From Polaromonas sp. AET17H-212 (lineage in GTDB: Bacteria; Pseudomonadota; Gammaproteobacteria; Burkholderiales; Burkholderiaceae_C): 64,000 bases of DNA. The position numbers and the translations under genes were made by a program. Under the pieces are notes generated by a model. It made no database searches, was not told where the DNA came from, and saw only the letters and a program-made list of their open reading frames with translations. The DNA lies in the NCBI RefSeq assembly GCF_002379085.1, contig NZ_NBZW01000020.1, positions 1-64,000 of the forward strand. The letters run 5' to 3'. Of this stretch, positions 1-9,175 are shown piece after piece (within the stretch, counting starts at the first letter, position 1; the number at the start of each line of letters is the position of its first letter).

Positions 1-1463
1 TTCAAGGTCAAGCTGCCGTAGGTTCCCGCCAGGGCGCTGCCCACGTTGCCGGCCACGCCGGCTACTGCGCTCACCGTCTTGGTGTCGCCGCTATCCACAT
101 CCGTATCGTTGCTCAAGACGTTGCCGGTGGCGTTGGAGCCCACCGCCGTCCCCGCTTCGACTGCCGTGCCCGCATCGACCAAAGCCACCGGGCCGTCGTT
201 GCTGCCCTGGATGGTCACCGTCACCACTTTGGGCGTACCGTCGACCGTCGTCACCGTGAAGGCGTCGCTCAGGTTTGCACCCACATTGAGCGCCTGCACC
301 GCCGCGTTGCTGTTGTTCAGCGTGTAGGTCCACACTCCGCCTGCCGTCATCGTGTACGTGCCGTAGCCACCGGTGCTGCCCGTGGCGGTGCCTACTGCCG
401 TGAAGGCGTTGGGCGTGTTGTCAACATCGGTGTCCGTCAGCGTGCCTGTCGCCGTCGGCGTGCCGGTCGTGCCGTTGGCCACGCCCCCAGCTTCGACCAC
501 CGCGCCCGTGCTCGTGCCGCTGATCACTGCCGCATCGTTGGTGCCGTTGATGGTGATCTTCACCGAGCTGGCCGTGCCGTCGGCGCTGGCCACCGCAAAG
601 GTCTCGTTGACGTTCTGGCCGACGTTCAGGCTGTCAAAGGCGCTGTTGGCGGTGAAGGTCCAGGCGCCCGCCGCGTCGATCGCAAAGGTGCCGGTCGTGC
701 CGACGATGGTCGCTGCCGTGAAGGTGTTGGCCGTGTTGTCCACATCGCTGGCGGTCAAGGTGCCGCTGGTCGTCACGGCGGCGTTGCTCTCTGTCAGCGC
801 CACATTGGCGCTGCTGACCGTCGTCAGGTTCGCCGTCGGGGCCGCCACTACGGTGTCTTTCGTCGCCCCAACCGCCGAGGCTACAGAAAGAACGCTGGCG
901 ATATTCGCATTGTTGTCCGGAAAAGCAGAAGTAACAGCCTCGTCGACAGATTGCCCCCCGCCCGAAGGCAAATACCCCAAAGATTGCCTGCCAAGCGAGG
1001 CGTATTCATAGGTTAACGGTGCAAGCTCCTCGGCCGTTCTTAACAGCTGAACAAAGCTGCTCCCATCGTCCGCCCTGATACTGGTGCCGCCGACGTCGGA
1101 AGCCGAACTCACCCCTGATGATGTTTCCTGCAATAGCCGGTCGAGGCTACTACCTTCGCTGATGGCATTAAGAATGCTTGTGAGCTCTCCGACACGCGGC
1201 AAAAGGGCGCCGCTGTTGTCATCGGGCAAAAAGTTGCCAAAAACCGTTGAATCAAGTGTTACGGTTTCTCTGGAACGGAGAAGAAACTTTCCACCCTGAT
1301 CGAAGGCGAGTTCCACACGGCCTCCGGCAGCCGTGACAATCACTTCCCCCTCAAAAACAGGATCGCCAAACTTGAGAGGGCGCTGCTCACCATCGCTGTT
1401 TTGAGCGAAAGCTATGCCTTCAATCAAAACGACATTGCCGACGACGTTGGCTTCTTTTGCCAT
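1..1463 (-). CDS. LapA-like giant adhesin, retention module plus VCBS-type repeats (partial, 3' end outside window)
   Basis: Only the first 487 codons are visible; the frame stays open to the left edge. The ATG at 1463 opens a protein whose residues 1-70 resemble the N-terminal retention module of LapA-type adhesins, the part that plugs the TolC-like pore and holds the protein on the cell surface. A DGSSFVQL segment at about 133-140 is the second hallmark of that module. From about residue 200, Thr/Ala/Val/Asp-rich repeats of about 100 residues with NGTNDA-like motifs resemble VCBS or cadherin-like domains. The next genes upstream encode a type I exporter and its adaptor, which fits export of this protein. 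A TAAG tetrapeptide occurs at residues 44-47, inside the module, but none is seen between residues 70 and 200, where LapG usually cuts. Role inferred: attachment and biofilm formation. Confidence 0.85.
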   Translation of the reverse strand, partial: MAKEANVVGNVVLIEGIAFAQNSDGEQRPLKFGDPVFEGEVIVTAAGGRVELAFDQGGKFLLRSRETVTLDSTVFGNFLPDDNSGALLPRVGELTSILNAISEGSSLDRLLQETSSGVSSASDVGGTSIRADDGSSFVQLLRTAEELAPLTYEYASLGRQSLGYLPSGGGQSVDEAVTSAFPDNNANIASVLSVASAVGATKDTVVAAPTANLTTVSSANVALTESNAAVTTSGTLTASDVDNTANTFTAATIVGTTGTFAIDAAGAWTFTANSAFDSLNVGQNVNETFAVASADGTASSVKITINGTNDAAVISGTSTGAVVEAGGVANGTTGTPTATGTLTDTDVDNTPNAFTAVGTATGSTGGYGTYTMTAGGVWTYTLNNSNAAVQALNVGANLSDAFTVTTVDGTPKVVTVTIQGSNDGPVALVDAGTAVEAGTAVGSNATGNVLSNDTDVDSGDTKTVSAVAGVAGNVGSALAGTYGSLTL

Positions 1464-1486
1464 AGCGAATTCCAGACGGAGTTATT

Positions 1487-1503
1487 ACATTGGGTTTCAA
1501 TGT
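1487..1503. promoter_or_regulatory. 17-bp palindrome upstream of the adhesin gene
   Basis: ACATTG and CAATGT form perfect 6-bp arms around a 5-bp spacer. The site lies 24 bp upstream of the adhesin start codon, in the 77-bp gap after the LuxR-type regulator gene. Its position fits an operator for that regulator or a hairpin in the adhesin leader. No clear -35/-10 pair was found beside it. Confidence 0.4.
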
Positions 1504-1540
1504 AGTCCGTTTGCCTGGCCGGGGGAACTGTACTGAGGTA

Positions 1541-2212
1541 CTAGGTCGAGCCCGGACTTTCGGGGCGTCCAGGCACCTGCCCGTTCACGACCAGCGACAA
1601 CTGGAGGCGATCCCGTACATGGAGTTTTTCAAGAATGGCCCCCACATGCGCCTTGACGGTGCGCTCTGTAATGCCGAGTGCCCGGGCAATTTCCTTGTTG
1701 CTGGCACCGGCAGCCAGCGTGGCGGCAACCTCCTTCTCCCGATCCGTGAGGTCCTTGGACCAGCTCGGCCTCACCTCGGCAGCAGCCCCGCTGGCCTGTG
1801 CCTGGATGCGGCTGGTGGCGCTGACCAGCCTCTGCATCAATGACTCGCCGATCCAGAGCCCCCCCTGCAATACGACTGCAGCTACCTGAATCAGAACCTG
1901 GGCAACGGCGTGCGTATTGCAGTACCCCCGTGCACCCGCAGAAAAAGCGGCAATCGCCTCCTCATCTGTTGGCAAATCACTTAACACCACGCATGGGACC
2001 AGCCTCAAACGCGGGGCAAGACGTTCTATCTGCATGGCCACCGACACGCCCTGCTCCAGCCGCAGCCACACGAGGTCCACCCCGCCCGCCCCTGAACCGG
2101 GTCTCGCAGTGTGGATTTTGCTGGCTCTTCCTGTATTGAAAGCCTCAGTCCAGCGAGGAAGCATGCGTCCGTGCGGGCAAAGAAATAGATGTCCGGAGTC
2201 CTGAATTCCCAC
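1541..2212 (-). CDS. LuxR-family response-regulator-like transcription factor with degenerate receiver
   Basis: A 223-residue protein with a C-terminal LuxR (GerE) helix-turn-helix: LTDREKEVAATLAAG at about 155-169 followed by NKEIARALGITERTVKAHV. The N-terminal half has the size and rhythm of a receiver domain, but the strand that should carry the phospho-accepting Asp reads VDLVWLRL, with Arg at that position. The conserved Lys region reads GYCNTHA instead of GY-LKDA. Control by phosphorylation is therefore unlikely. The GTG start has a GAGG ribosome site 5 bases upstream, 12 bp after the adaptor gene, so it is probably co-transcribed with the secretion genes. Likely role: regulator of the adjacent adhesin and secretion locus. 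Confidence 0.8.
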   Translation of the reverse strand: MGIQDSGHLFLCPHGRMLPRWTEAFNTGRASKIHTARPGSGAGGVDLVWLRLEQGVSVAMQIERLAPRLRLVPCVVLSDLPTDEEAIAAFSAGARGYCNTHAVAQVLIQVAAVVLQGGLWIGESLMQRLVSATSRIQAQASGAAAEVRPSWSKDLTDREKEVAATLAAGASNKEIARALGITERTVKAHVGAILEKLHVRDRLQLSLVVNGQVPGRPESPGST

Positions 2213-2224
2213 TGCTGCCTCGAT

Positions 2225-3640
2225 CTAACGCTCGGTAAAGGCGGCTTGTTTTGCCTTCAAAACAGGCTTGAGAAGATAGGACAGGATGGATTTTTGGCCA
2301 GTAATAATATCCACTTCAGCAACCATCCCCGGAATGATGGGCAAGCCCTCACCCAGTTTGGATTTTTGCGTACGCACGCGAACGGTATAAAAAGTATTGC
2401 CACGCTCATCGGTAACCGAATCGGCGCCAATGAATTCCAGCTTGGCCTCGAGACCGCCATAAATGGAAAAATCATAGGCGGTGAATTTCACCAGCGCCCG
2501 ATCTCCCGGCCGCAAGAACGCGATGTCTTTTGGCAGCACCTTGGCTTCGAGCAGCAGGTTTTCCTCGAGTGGCACAATTTCAATGATGTCCCTGCCCGGC
2601 TGGACCACCCCACCCACCGTATTGACAAGAAGACGCTTGACCGTGCCTTTGACCGGCGAACGCAAAGAGGATTTATCGACCTTGTCCGCCAGCCCGACAC
2701 CGCCGGCTGAACTCACGTTTAGTTTGGCCAGGATATCGGACAACTCCTTGCGGGCTTCGCTCTGAAAATTCAGGGTGATTTCCTGAATCTTGCGTGAGGC
2801 CTCTTCGATCGCCGACTGTGTTTTTGAAATTTGGGCAGAGGCCATTTCACGCTCACCAAGAAAACGTCCGGTTTCCCGCTCCAGCCGCAGCAATTCGACT
2901 TCTGATACAGCGCCATCCTTGAGCAAGGGCTTGGTGTACCCCAGTTCCCTGGCGGTCAACTCGTACGCCCGCGACGCCTGCTCCCGCTTCGCGCGCACTT
3001 CAACCAGCTCCTGCTGACGTTGAGCCAATTGCTGCCGGGCGATGGCCAGCTGCGCATTCAATGTTGATGTGCTGGCCTCGTAGGCTTGGAGCTCTTCTCC
3101 GACTGTTTTCGGCGCCTCGGCAACAGCTTCAGGGGGGGGTACAAAAGGCACCCCTTCGGCAAGGGCACGGAGTCGGGCCGCCTTGGCCAGCAGGGCCAGG
3201 TACTGGACGCGGTTTTCCTTTACGGAAGAATCGAAACGCGTCGTATCGATGTTCACCAACACCTGCCCAGGTTCGACCACCTGCCCCTCCTGCACAAGAA
3301 TCTCGGAAACGACACCGCCATCCAGACTTTGCAGGATCTGCAATTGCCTGGAGGGAATGACTTTGCCTTCGCCTTTGGTAATTTCATCGACTTCAGAAAG
3401 TCCGGCCCACAAAACCGCCAGAACGAAAACCACGCCGAGGCTATTCACGAGCATCCTGGCTCGCAGGGGCTCCTGGGCAAGCATGGCGCGGTCTGCGTCA
3501 CCACCAAATCCAGCGTCCATGCGACGATCGTCTTCCCGCCAGGACGAAAGTGTGCGATCAAGACCAGGCTGCAACATGCGCCGGACAGACTCCAGGCCCG
3601 CAATCAAGGGTCGAGCCCACGCTATCCATCGCGGCTTCAT
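2225..3640 (-). CDS. HlyD/LapC-type membrane fusion protein of a type I secretion system
   Basis: A periplasmic adaptor of 471 residues linking an inner-membrane ABC exporter to an outer-membrane TolC-like pore. It has a short cytoplasmic N-terminus, one membrane segment at about 60-80 (LVNSLGVVFVLAVLWAGL), a biotinyl-lipoyl half-motif (GGVVSEILVQEGQVVEPGQ), long Gln/Glu/Arg-rich coiled coils at about 150-300, and the returning lipoyl and beta-barrel segments (SLRSPVKGTVKRLLVNTVGG). Length and order match the HlyD family. The start overlaps the stop of the exporter gene by 4 bp (ATGA), indicating coupled translation. No TolC/LapE-like gene is visible nearby, so the outer-membrane partner must lie elsewhere. 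Confidence 0.93.
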   Translation of the reverse strand: MKPRWIAWARPLIAGLESVRRMLQPGLDRTLSSWREDDRRMDAGFGGDADRAMLAQEPLRARMLVNSLGVVFVLAVLWAGLSEVDEITKGEGKVIPSRQLQILQSLDGGVVSEILVQEGQVVEPGQVLVNIDTTRFDSSVKENRVQYLALLAKAARLRALAEGVPFVPPPEAVAEAPKTVGEELQAYEASTSTLNAQLAIARQQLAQRQQELVEVRAKREQASRAYELTARELGYTKPLLKDGAVSEVELLRLERETGRFLGEREMASAQISKTQSAIEEASRKIQEITLNFQSEARKELSDILAKLNVSSAGGVGLADKVDKSSLRSPVKGTVKRLLVNTVGGVVQPGRDIIEIVPLEENLLLEAKVLPKDIAFLRPGDRALVKFTAYDFSIYGGLEAKLEFIGADSVTDERGNTFYTVRVRTQKSKLGEGLPIIPGMVAEVDIITGQKSILSYLLKPVLKAKQAAFTER

Positions 3641-5835
3641 GAAGCTTTCCCAATGCGGCCGGCCTTCAGCGCCTCGATAACCTGCTCATAGGGACCATCG
3701 GCAACGATGCGGCCCTCGTCGATAACAATAATGCGGTCGGCAAGATCCAACAATGTGTTTCTATGGGTCACCACAACCATCGTCTTGTGTTTGGCATAGC
3801 TGCGCAAGCGTTCCTTGAATTGCGCTTCTGAAGAAAAATCCATGGCGCCCGTCGGCTCGTCCAGCAACAACACGGGCGGTTCCAGTAACGCGGCACGGGC
3901 AATTGCCACGCCTTGTCGCTGGCCGCCGGAAAGCGACTCGCCCCGCTCACCAATGATCATGTCAAAGCCCTGGGGATGGCGATTGGCAAACTCGATCAAA
4001 CCGCCCACCTCGGCGGCCGCCAGAATGGCGCCGTCGTCAGCATAGGGGGCAGCGATCGCAATGTTGTCGCGCAAGGTGCCGTAAAAGAGCATGGCATCCT
4101 GCTCAACATAACCGACGTTGCGACGCAAATCTGCGGGATCGAGCTGCCGAAGGTCGATGCCATCCATGGTGATCGCGCCTTCAGAAGGGGTGTAAAGACC
4201 CAGAATCAATCGCTGCAGGGTCGTCTTGCCCGAGCCGACCCGACCAATCACGACCACATTTTCCCCCGGCTTGATCCGGAAGGAAACTCCACGCAACGCT
4301 TCCTGCGTACGCCCGGGATAGCTGAAGTGCACATTGTCAAATACGATTTCCCCTGCGATGTCGGGTCGGTGCACGAAGTTTATTTCATCGGAACGCTCGC
4401 CCGGCTTTTTCATCGTGTCTTCAAGCGAGGCCAAGGCCGTTCTGGCATTCTGGTATTGCATCAACAGTGCCACAATTTGCCCCAGCGGCGCCATGGCGCG
4501 CCCGGACAACATCGTAGCCGCGATCAGCCCCCCCATGGTCAGCTTGCCTTCATGAATCAGGTAAACGCCAGCCACGATCATCACGATATTGATCAGCTGC
4601 TGCAGGCTCGAGACGACGTTGATCACAGAAGACGACAACAACCGCAGCTGGGCACTCACACGCGCCAGAAACGCTGCGGTGTCCTCGAGCTTGGCCTGCA
4701 TCTGGCTTTCTGCCCCGTGGGCCTTGATGGCCTCCATGGCTGTTAGTGTCTCCACTAACGTGGCATTGCGCATAGCAGAAGCCCTGAAAGTGGTCTCGGA
4801 CAGCAGGTGCATCTTGTGCTGAACGATGTAGCTGTAGATGACAACCACCATGACGCCAACAAGGGGGGGGATGACCAGCGGCCAGGATATCCAGCCAAGC
4901 ACCAGAAAAAAGAGCAGGGCAAACGGGAGGTCAACCACAGCAGTGACTGTGGCCGACGCAATGAAGTCGCGCACCGATTCGAAGGAACGCAGTGTCGCGG
5001 CATAGGAACCCACTGAAGCCGGCCGCTCGGAAAGACGCATCCCGAGCACCCGCTCCATGATCAGCGTGGAGAGCTTGATGTCTATACGCGAACCCGCGAG
5101 ATCCACAAAATAACCCCGCATGACACGAAGGAAATAATCAATGACCAGCACCAGCACCAGGCCGAAAGCCAGCATCCAGAGTGTCTCAACCGCGAAGTTG
5201 GGTACAACGCGGTCATAGACATTCATCGAGAAAAGCGGCAATGCAAGCGCAAACAAGTTGATGAGGAGCGCCGCCGCCAGGATATCCCGGTAAAGCGGAA
5301 ACTGGTCGCGAAAAGCGCCCCAAAACCAATGGCGCTGTGGAACGTCAGCCAGTTCAGGCGCACGCTGATCGAAGCGAAAGTTCGGCCGCGAAAAAATCGC
5401 GATGCCGACATATCGGCCAAGCAGTTGTTCACGTGACAGCTGCACCACACCCTGCCCGGCCTCCGGGAACAGCAGGTTCGCCGTTTGCCCCTGGTCATCC
5501 CAGCCCAGCAAAAGACAGGCGCCATCTCCCTCAAGGAGCAGGACAACAGGCAACAGCGCTGAATCGATTTTTTCCAGGGGGCGCCGCAATATCTTGCATG
5601 ACAGACCCGCACGCGCTGCTGCGCGGGAAAAGAGGGAAGGAGGAAGACCCGCCTTGGGCAGGGGAAGGCCCGCAGACAAAGCGGCACGGGTGCTTGGGCG
5701 GCCGTGTATGCGCGTCAACTCCACCAGGCAATCGAGCAAGGGATCGTGATGCAGCAAGTCTTCGCGCAAGCCTTGGCCCAAGTGGCTAGCCTCGCTCGTA
5801 GGACTGGTCTGCAATGGCACGTTCATGTCACTCAT
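3637..5835 (-). CDS. Type I secretion ABC transporter (LapB-type, degenerate C39 domain)
   Basis: An inner-membrane exporter of about 732 residues that powers secretion of the adhesin. The N-terminal ~130 residues form a C39-peptidase-like domain without an obvious catalytic Cys, as in LapB/HlyB exporters that do not cleave their substrate. Six membrane segments follow at about 160-440. The ATPase domain has Walker A GRVGSGKTT, signature LSGGQRQ, Walker B VLLLDEP and the H-loop VVTHR. A TTG at 5865 also opens the frame, but the ATG at 5835 (MSDMNVP) gives a more natural N-terminus. First gene of a run with the adaptor, regulator and probably the adhesin. Confidence 0.93.
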   Translation of the reverse strand: MSDMNVPLQTSPTSEASHLGQGLREDLLHHDPLLDCLVELTRIHGRPSTRAALSAGLPLPKAGLPPSLFSRAAARAGLSCKILRRPLEKIDSALLPVVLLLEGDGACLLLGWDDQGQTANLLFPEAGQGVVQLSREQLLGRYVGIAIFSRPNFRFDQRAPELADVPQRHWFWGAFRDQFPLYRDILAAALLINLFALALPLFSMNVYDRVVPNFAVETLWMLAFGLVLVLVIDYFLRVMRGYFVDLAGSRIDIKLSTLIMERVLGMRLSERPASVGSYAATLRSFESVRDFIASATVTAVVDLPFALLFFLVLGWISWPLVIPPLVGVMVVVIYSYIVQHKMHLLSETTFRASAMRNATLVETLTAMEAIKAHGAESQMQAKLEDTAAFLARVSAQLRLLSSSVINVVSSLQQLINIVMIVAGVYLIHEGKLTMGGLIAATMLSGRAMAPLGQIVALLMQYQNARTALASLEDTMKKPGERSDEINFVHRPDIAGEIVFDNVHFSYPGRTQEALRGVSFRIKPGENVVVIGRVGSGKTTLQRLILGLYTPSEGAITMDGIDLRQLDPADLRRNVGYVEQDAMLFYGTLRDNIAIAAPYADDGAILAAAEVGGLIEFANRHPQGFDMIIGERGESLSGGQRQGVAIARAALLEPPVLLLDEPTGAMDFSSEAQFKERLRSYAKHKTMVVVTHRNTLLDLADRIIVIDEGRIVADGPYEQVIEALKAGRIGKAS

Positions 5836-6273
5836 TTCTCGATCTTTAAGGCCTAGCCCATTCAAAATTGAAGTCGATACCCAAAGTAACCAATTGTAAT
5901 AAAATCAAGCACTTGCCGCTACATCTGCAAGTCAGATTTTGTGAGTTGGTGCCCTTTTGGTGACATTGCCCGCGCAGTGTGGTGGCTTGACCCCATGACC
6001 ACCAGCCCATCCGGCCCGCTGCTCCCCAGTTTGGGAACATACGAGGAGTTTACGCGACACAGGGACGCACAGATTCGCCAATTACGTCGTTCGACGATAG
6101 AAGCATTGTTGCTTGAATATGCTACCCCGCCAAGGGTAACCAAGCAGCGTCACAAGACACCCTTTTCTCATGGAAATCCCCAAGCGAACCATGAGAAACA
6201 GCGAATCAAGATCCTGAGCCCAATGACCCACCCGCAACAAGGAAATACCCCACGCGCTCAAAAAAATGGCGGA
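5836..6273. other. Gene-free stretch upstream of the secretion operon
   Basis: About 440 bp between the exporter gene and the terminator of the ribosomal operon. It should hold the promoter of the secretion operon. An AT-rich part with TTGATTTTATTACAATTGG lies on the minus strand near 5890-5910, but I could not assign a convincing -35/-10 pair. Open frames here have no recognisable protein character. Confidence 0.5.
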
Positions 6274-6303
6274 AAGCAAAACGCCCACATGAAGTGGGCG
6301 TTT
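6274..6303 (-). terminator. Rho-independent terminator after tRNA-fMet and the ribosomal operon
   Basis: A perfect 10-bp stem (arms 6279-6288 and 6294-6303, core CGCCCAC/GTGGGCG) closes a 5-base loop. On the minus strand it is followed by TTTTGCTTT. It lies 27 bp downstream of the tRNA 3' end and would end transcription from rplQ and the tRNA. The flanking A run also gives some terminator character on the plus strand. Confidence 0.85.
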
Positions 6304-6329
6304 GCTACCAGCCTTGACGGCTTGGGTGT

Positions 6330-6406
<77 letters not shown>

Positions 6407-6424
6407 ATAAGTAATTATTATACC

Positions 6425-6826
6425 CTATTCTGACTTGGCAATGTCAGAAGTAGTGTCTTCGGCAAGGTCAGGGCGATCCACCAACTCAACCAATGCCATG
6501 GGCGCGTTGTCACCTACGCGAAAACCCATCTTCAGGATACGTGTGTAGCCACCAGGGCGGGCCTTGTAGCGAGGGCCAAGCTCGGCAAAAAGCTTGACGA
6601 CCATGTCGCGGTCACGCAGACGGTCAAACGCAAGGCGCTTGTTCGCGAGCGTAGGCTCTTTTGCCAGCGTGATCATGGGCTCGACGACGCGGCGAAGTTC
6701 CTTGGCCTTGGGCAAGGTCGTTTTGATCGCTTCATGCTGAATAAGGGAATTCATCATGTTGCGTAACATGGCCAGCCGATGTGAGCTGGTGCGATTGAGT
6801 TTACGAAGTCCGTGTCCGTGACGCAT
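6425..6826 (-). CDS. rplQ: 50S ribosomal protein L17
   Basis: A 133-residue large-subunit protein. The N-terminus [20 protein letters not shown] is the classic L17 signature, and the conserved [20 protein letters not shown] segment follows at about 80-100. The C-terminus carries a short acidic extension ([14 protein letters not shown]). It is last in the alpha operon after rpoA, its usual position. Confidence 0.99.
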   Translation of the reverse strand: MRHGHGLRKLNRTSSHRLAMLRNMMNSLIQHEAIKTTLPKAKELRRVVEPMITLAKEPTLANKRLAFDRLRDRDMVVKLFAELGPRYKARPGGYTRILKMGFRVGDNAPMALVELVDRPDLAEDTTSDIAKSE

Positions 6827-6864
6827 GGTGCTGTCCTTTCATTTTTTAATTCAGATAGCCGTAT

Positions 6865-6899
6865 CAGGTACTACCTGTGCACTGCCTCCCGAAGGAGGC
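6865..6899 (-). promoter_or_regulatory. Stable hairpins between rpoA and rplQ
   Basis: On the minus strand two inverted repeats lie in the 83-bp gap. GCCTCC-TTCG-GGAGGC (6884-6899) is a six-pair stem closed by a C(UUCG)G tetraloop, and CAGGTA-G-TACCTG (6865-6877) is a perfect odd palindrome. No T run follows, so they look like RNA-stability or processing elements protecting the rpoA message rather than a terminator. Confidence 0.5.
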
Positions 6900-6909
6900 C
6901 AATTTTCAA

Positions 6910-7899
6910 TTAGCGCTTGTCAAGACCAGCGGGAGGCCAGCTTTCCAGGCGCATGCCAAGTGTCAGCCCCCGGGATGCCAACACTTCCTTGATTTCATTA
7001 AGCGACTTGCGGCCCAGATTCGGCGTCTTGAGAAGCTCGTTCTCCGTACGCTGAATCAGGTCACCGATGTAATAAATGTTCTCCGCCTTGAGGCAATTGG
7101 CAGAACGCACCGTCAATTCGAGTTCGTCGACGGGTCGCAACAAAATCGGATCAAATTGCTGGGAGCTGCGCTGTACTGGAGCATCAAAAGCAGCCAGTTC
7201 GTTGCCTTCAAGCTGTGCAAATACAGCAAGCTGCTCAACGAGGATTTTAGCCGAGGCACGGACAGCGTCTTCCGCAGTCACCGCACCGTTGGTCTCGATT
7301 TCCAGAACAAGCTTGTCGAGGTCGGTACGCTGCTCGACGCGGGCGCTTTCGACGGTATAGCTCACCCGCTTGACAGGAGAAAACGATGCATCCAGGACAA
7401 TCCGGCCAATCGATTTGGTGGATTCATCGCCATAGCGACGCATGGTGCCGGGAACATAACCGCGGCCGTTTTCGACCTTGATCTGCATGTCGATCTTGCC
7501 GCCGTGCGACAAATTGACGATGACGTGCTCTGGATTGATGATTTCGACGTCATGGGGCGTCTGAATGTCGGCAGCGGTTACGGGGCCTTCACCCTCCTTG
7601 CGCAAGCTCAGCGTAACTTCATCGCGATTGTGCAGCTTGAAAACCACGCCTTTGAGGTTCAGAAGGATATTGACAACATCTTCCTGGACACCATCAATGG
7701 ACGAGTACTCGTGCAACACACCGGCGATCGTGACTTCAGTTGCGGCGTGACCCACCATGGACGAAAGCAAAACGCGGCGCAGGGCGTTGCCGAGCGTGTG
7801 GCCATAGCCACGCTCGAACGGCTCCAGAGTCACCTTGGCGCGATTGGCGGCAAGCTGCTCAACGTTAATAGTTTTTGGTTTCAGTAAATTAGTTTGCAT
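6910..7899 (-). CDS. rpoA: DNA-directed RNA polymerase subunit alpha
   Basis: A 329-residue alpha subunit that dimerises to start assembly of RNA polymerase. The N-terminal assembly domain shows [20 protein letters not shown] and RVLLSSMVG, and the C-terminal DNA-binding domain has the helix-hairpin-helix [21 protein letters not shown] linker at about 235-250 separates them. Full length and intact. It lies between rpsD and rplQ as in other alpha operons. Confidence 0.99.
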   Translation of the reverse strand: MQTNLLKPKTINVEQLAANRAKVTLEPFERGYGHTLGNALRRVLLSSMVGHAATEVTIAGVLHEYSSIDGVQEDVVNILLNLKGVVFKLHNRDEVTLSLRKEGEGPVTAADIQTPHDVEIINPEHVIVNLSHGGKIDMQIKVENGRGYVPGTMRRYGDESTKSIGRIVLDASFSPVKRVSYTVESARVEQRTDLDKLVLEIETNGAVTAEDAVRASAKILVEQLAVFAQLEGNELAAFDAPVQRSSQQFDPILLRPVDELELTVRSANCLKAENIYYIGDLIQRTENELLKTPNLGRKSLNEIKEVLASRGLTLGMRLESWPPAGLDKR

Positions 7900-7994
7900 G
7901 CATTCTTCCTCTCAATACCCTCGGCTCGTTACACCGATAAGGCCGGGTGAAGCGACCCTGCGCATACAGTGCCCCGTACGCGCAGGAACGAAAA

Positions 7995-8618
7995 TTAACG
8001 TGAATACAGTTCGACGATCAACGACTCGTTGACGTCCGCAGCAAACTCATCGCGATCCGGCACTTTCTTGAAAATGCCCTCGCCTTTGTCTATGCTGACA
8101 TCCACCCACGCTGGCATGCCGACTTGCTGCGCCAACTGCAGAGCTTCCGCCACACGGGTCTGCTTCTTGGACTTGTCACGAACGGCGATCACGTCACCCG
8201 TTTTAACCATGTAAGACGGGATGTTGACCGAACTGCCGTTGACGGTGATCGCCTTGTGCGACACCAACTGGCGCGCTTCGGCACGGGTAGAACCGAAACC
8301 CATCCGGTAAACCACGTTATCCAGGCGCGATTCCAGGATAAACAGCAGATTGGCACCGGTGTTTCCCTTGCGGCGATCAGCTTCTTCGAAATAACGGCGG
8401 AACTGCTTCTCCAGCACACCGTACATACGCTTGACCTTCTGCTTCTCACGAAGCTGCAGACCGAAGTCTGAGGTCCGGGTACCGGAGGTGCGGCCATGCT
8501 GGCCGGGCTTGGAGTCGAATTTGGCCTTGTCACCGATGGCTCTGCGAGCGCTCTTCAGGAACAGGTCGGTGCCTTCACGGCGGGATAGTTTGGCCTTGGG
8601 GCCGAGGTAACGTGCCAC
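7995..8618 (-). CDS. rpsD: 30S ribosomal protein S4
   Basis: A 207-residue primary 16S rRNA-binding protein. It has the [20 protein letters not shown]-terminus and the S4 RNA-binding domain at about 95-160 ([21 protein letters not shown], then HKAITVNG). The start is GTG with AAGGA 7 bases upstream. In other proteobacteria S4 represses its own operon, and the 135-bp leader in front of this copy is unusually structured. Confidence 0.99.
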   Translation of the reverse strand: MARYLGPKAKLSRREGTDLFLKSARRAIGDKAKFDSKPGQHGRTSGTRTSDFGLQLREKQKVKRMYGVLEKQFRRYFEEADRRKGNTGANLLFILESRLDNVVYRMGFGSTRAEARQLVSHKAITVNGSSVNIPSYMVKTGDVIAVRDKSKKQTRVAEALQLAQQVGMPAWVDVSIDKGEGIFKKVPDRDEFAADVNESLIVELYSR

Positions 8619-8691
8619 TTGAATTCCTTATGTCATCTGCTGCAGAAACTGCAGGAGCCGCAGGTAGCAACCTGACGGCGGTGGGCTTGAT

Positions 8692-8737
8692 AAAAACTCG
8701 CCCGGTTGGCCTGCGTGAAAGCGAGGACCAAACCGGG
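8692..8737 (-). terminator. Terminator- or attenuator-like hairpin between rpsK and rpsD
   Basis: Read on the minus strand: CCCGGTTTGG (8737-8728), an 18-base loop, then CCAACCGGG (8709-8701), then CGAG and five T (8696-8692). This is a 9-bp stem with one bulged T followed by a T run, inside a ribosomal operon that must be read through. A second inverted repeat, CTGCAG-AAA-CTGCAG, lies just downstream near 8641. It may be an attenuator or processing site controlling rpsD-rpoA-rplQ. Confidence 0.5.
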
Positions 8738-8753
8738 AAAGCAGAACTTAAAC

Positions 8754-9158
8754 TTAAATACGGCGGCGTTTCTGGGGACGGCAGCCGTTGTGCGGCACTG
8801 GCGTGACGTCAGCAATCGAATTGATGCGGATGCCAAGCGCTGCCAGCGCGCGAACCGATGATTCACGTCCTGGACCAGGGCCTTTGATTTCGACATCAAG
8901 ATTCTTGATGCCCTGCTCAATGGCAGCGCGACCAGCCACCTCAGAAGCAACCTGAGCTGCAAAGGGAGTCGACTTGCGCGAACCTTTAAAGCCCTGACCG
9001 CCAGAAGAGGCCCACGACAAGGCATTGCCCTGACGATCTGTGATCGTGATGATGGTGTTGTTGAAAGACGCGTGAACGTGAGCGACGCCGTCGGCGACGT
9101 TCTTGCGTACTTTCTTGCGAACGCGTTGTGCTGCGTTACTGCTGGGGGCTTTTGCCAT
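8754..9158 (-). CDS. rpsK: 30S ribosomal protein S11
   Basis: A 134-residue protein of the small-subunit platform. It has the conserved [34 protein letters not shown] and the C-terminal [15 protein letters not shown]. The N-terminal basic extension ([12 protein letters not shown]) is normal for the family. Located between rpsM and rpsD. Confidence 0.99.
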   Translation of the reverse strand: MAKAPSSNAAQRVRKKVRKNVADGVAHVHASFNNTIITITDRQGNALSWASSGGQGFKGSRKSTPFAAQVASEVAGRAAIEQGIKNLDVEIKGPGPGRESSVRALAALGIRINSIADVTPVPHNGCRPQKRRRI

Positions 9159-9175
9159 AACTACCTCTTACTCAA

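Noticed and set aside
1322-1334. TAAG at residues 44-47 of the adhesin as a LapG cleavage site.
   Set aside because: It falls on a conserved beta turn inside the retention module, where related proteins have TGPDG-like residues, so cutting there would destroy the plug. It was kept only as a point to test.
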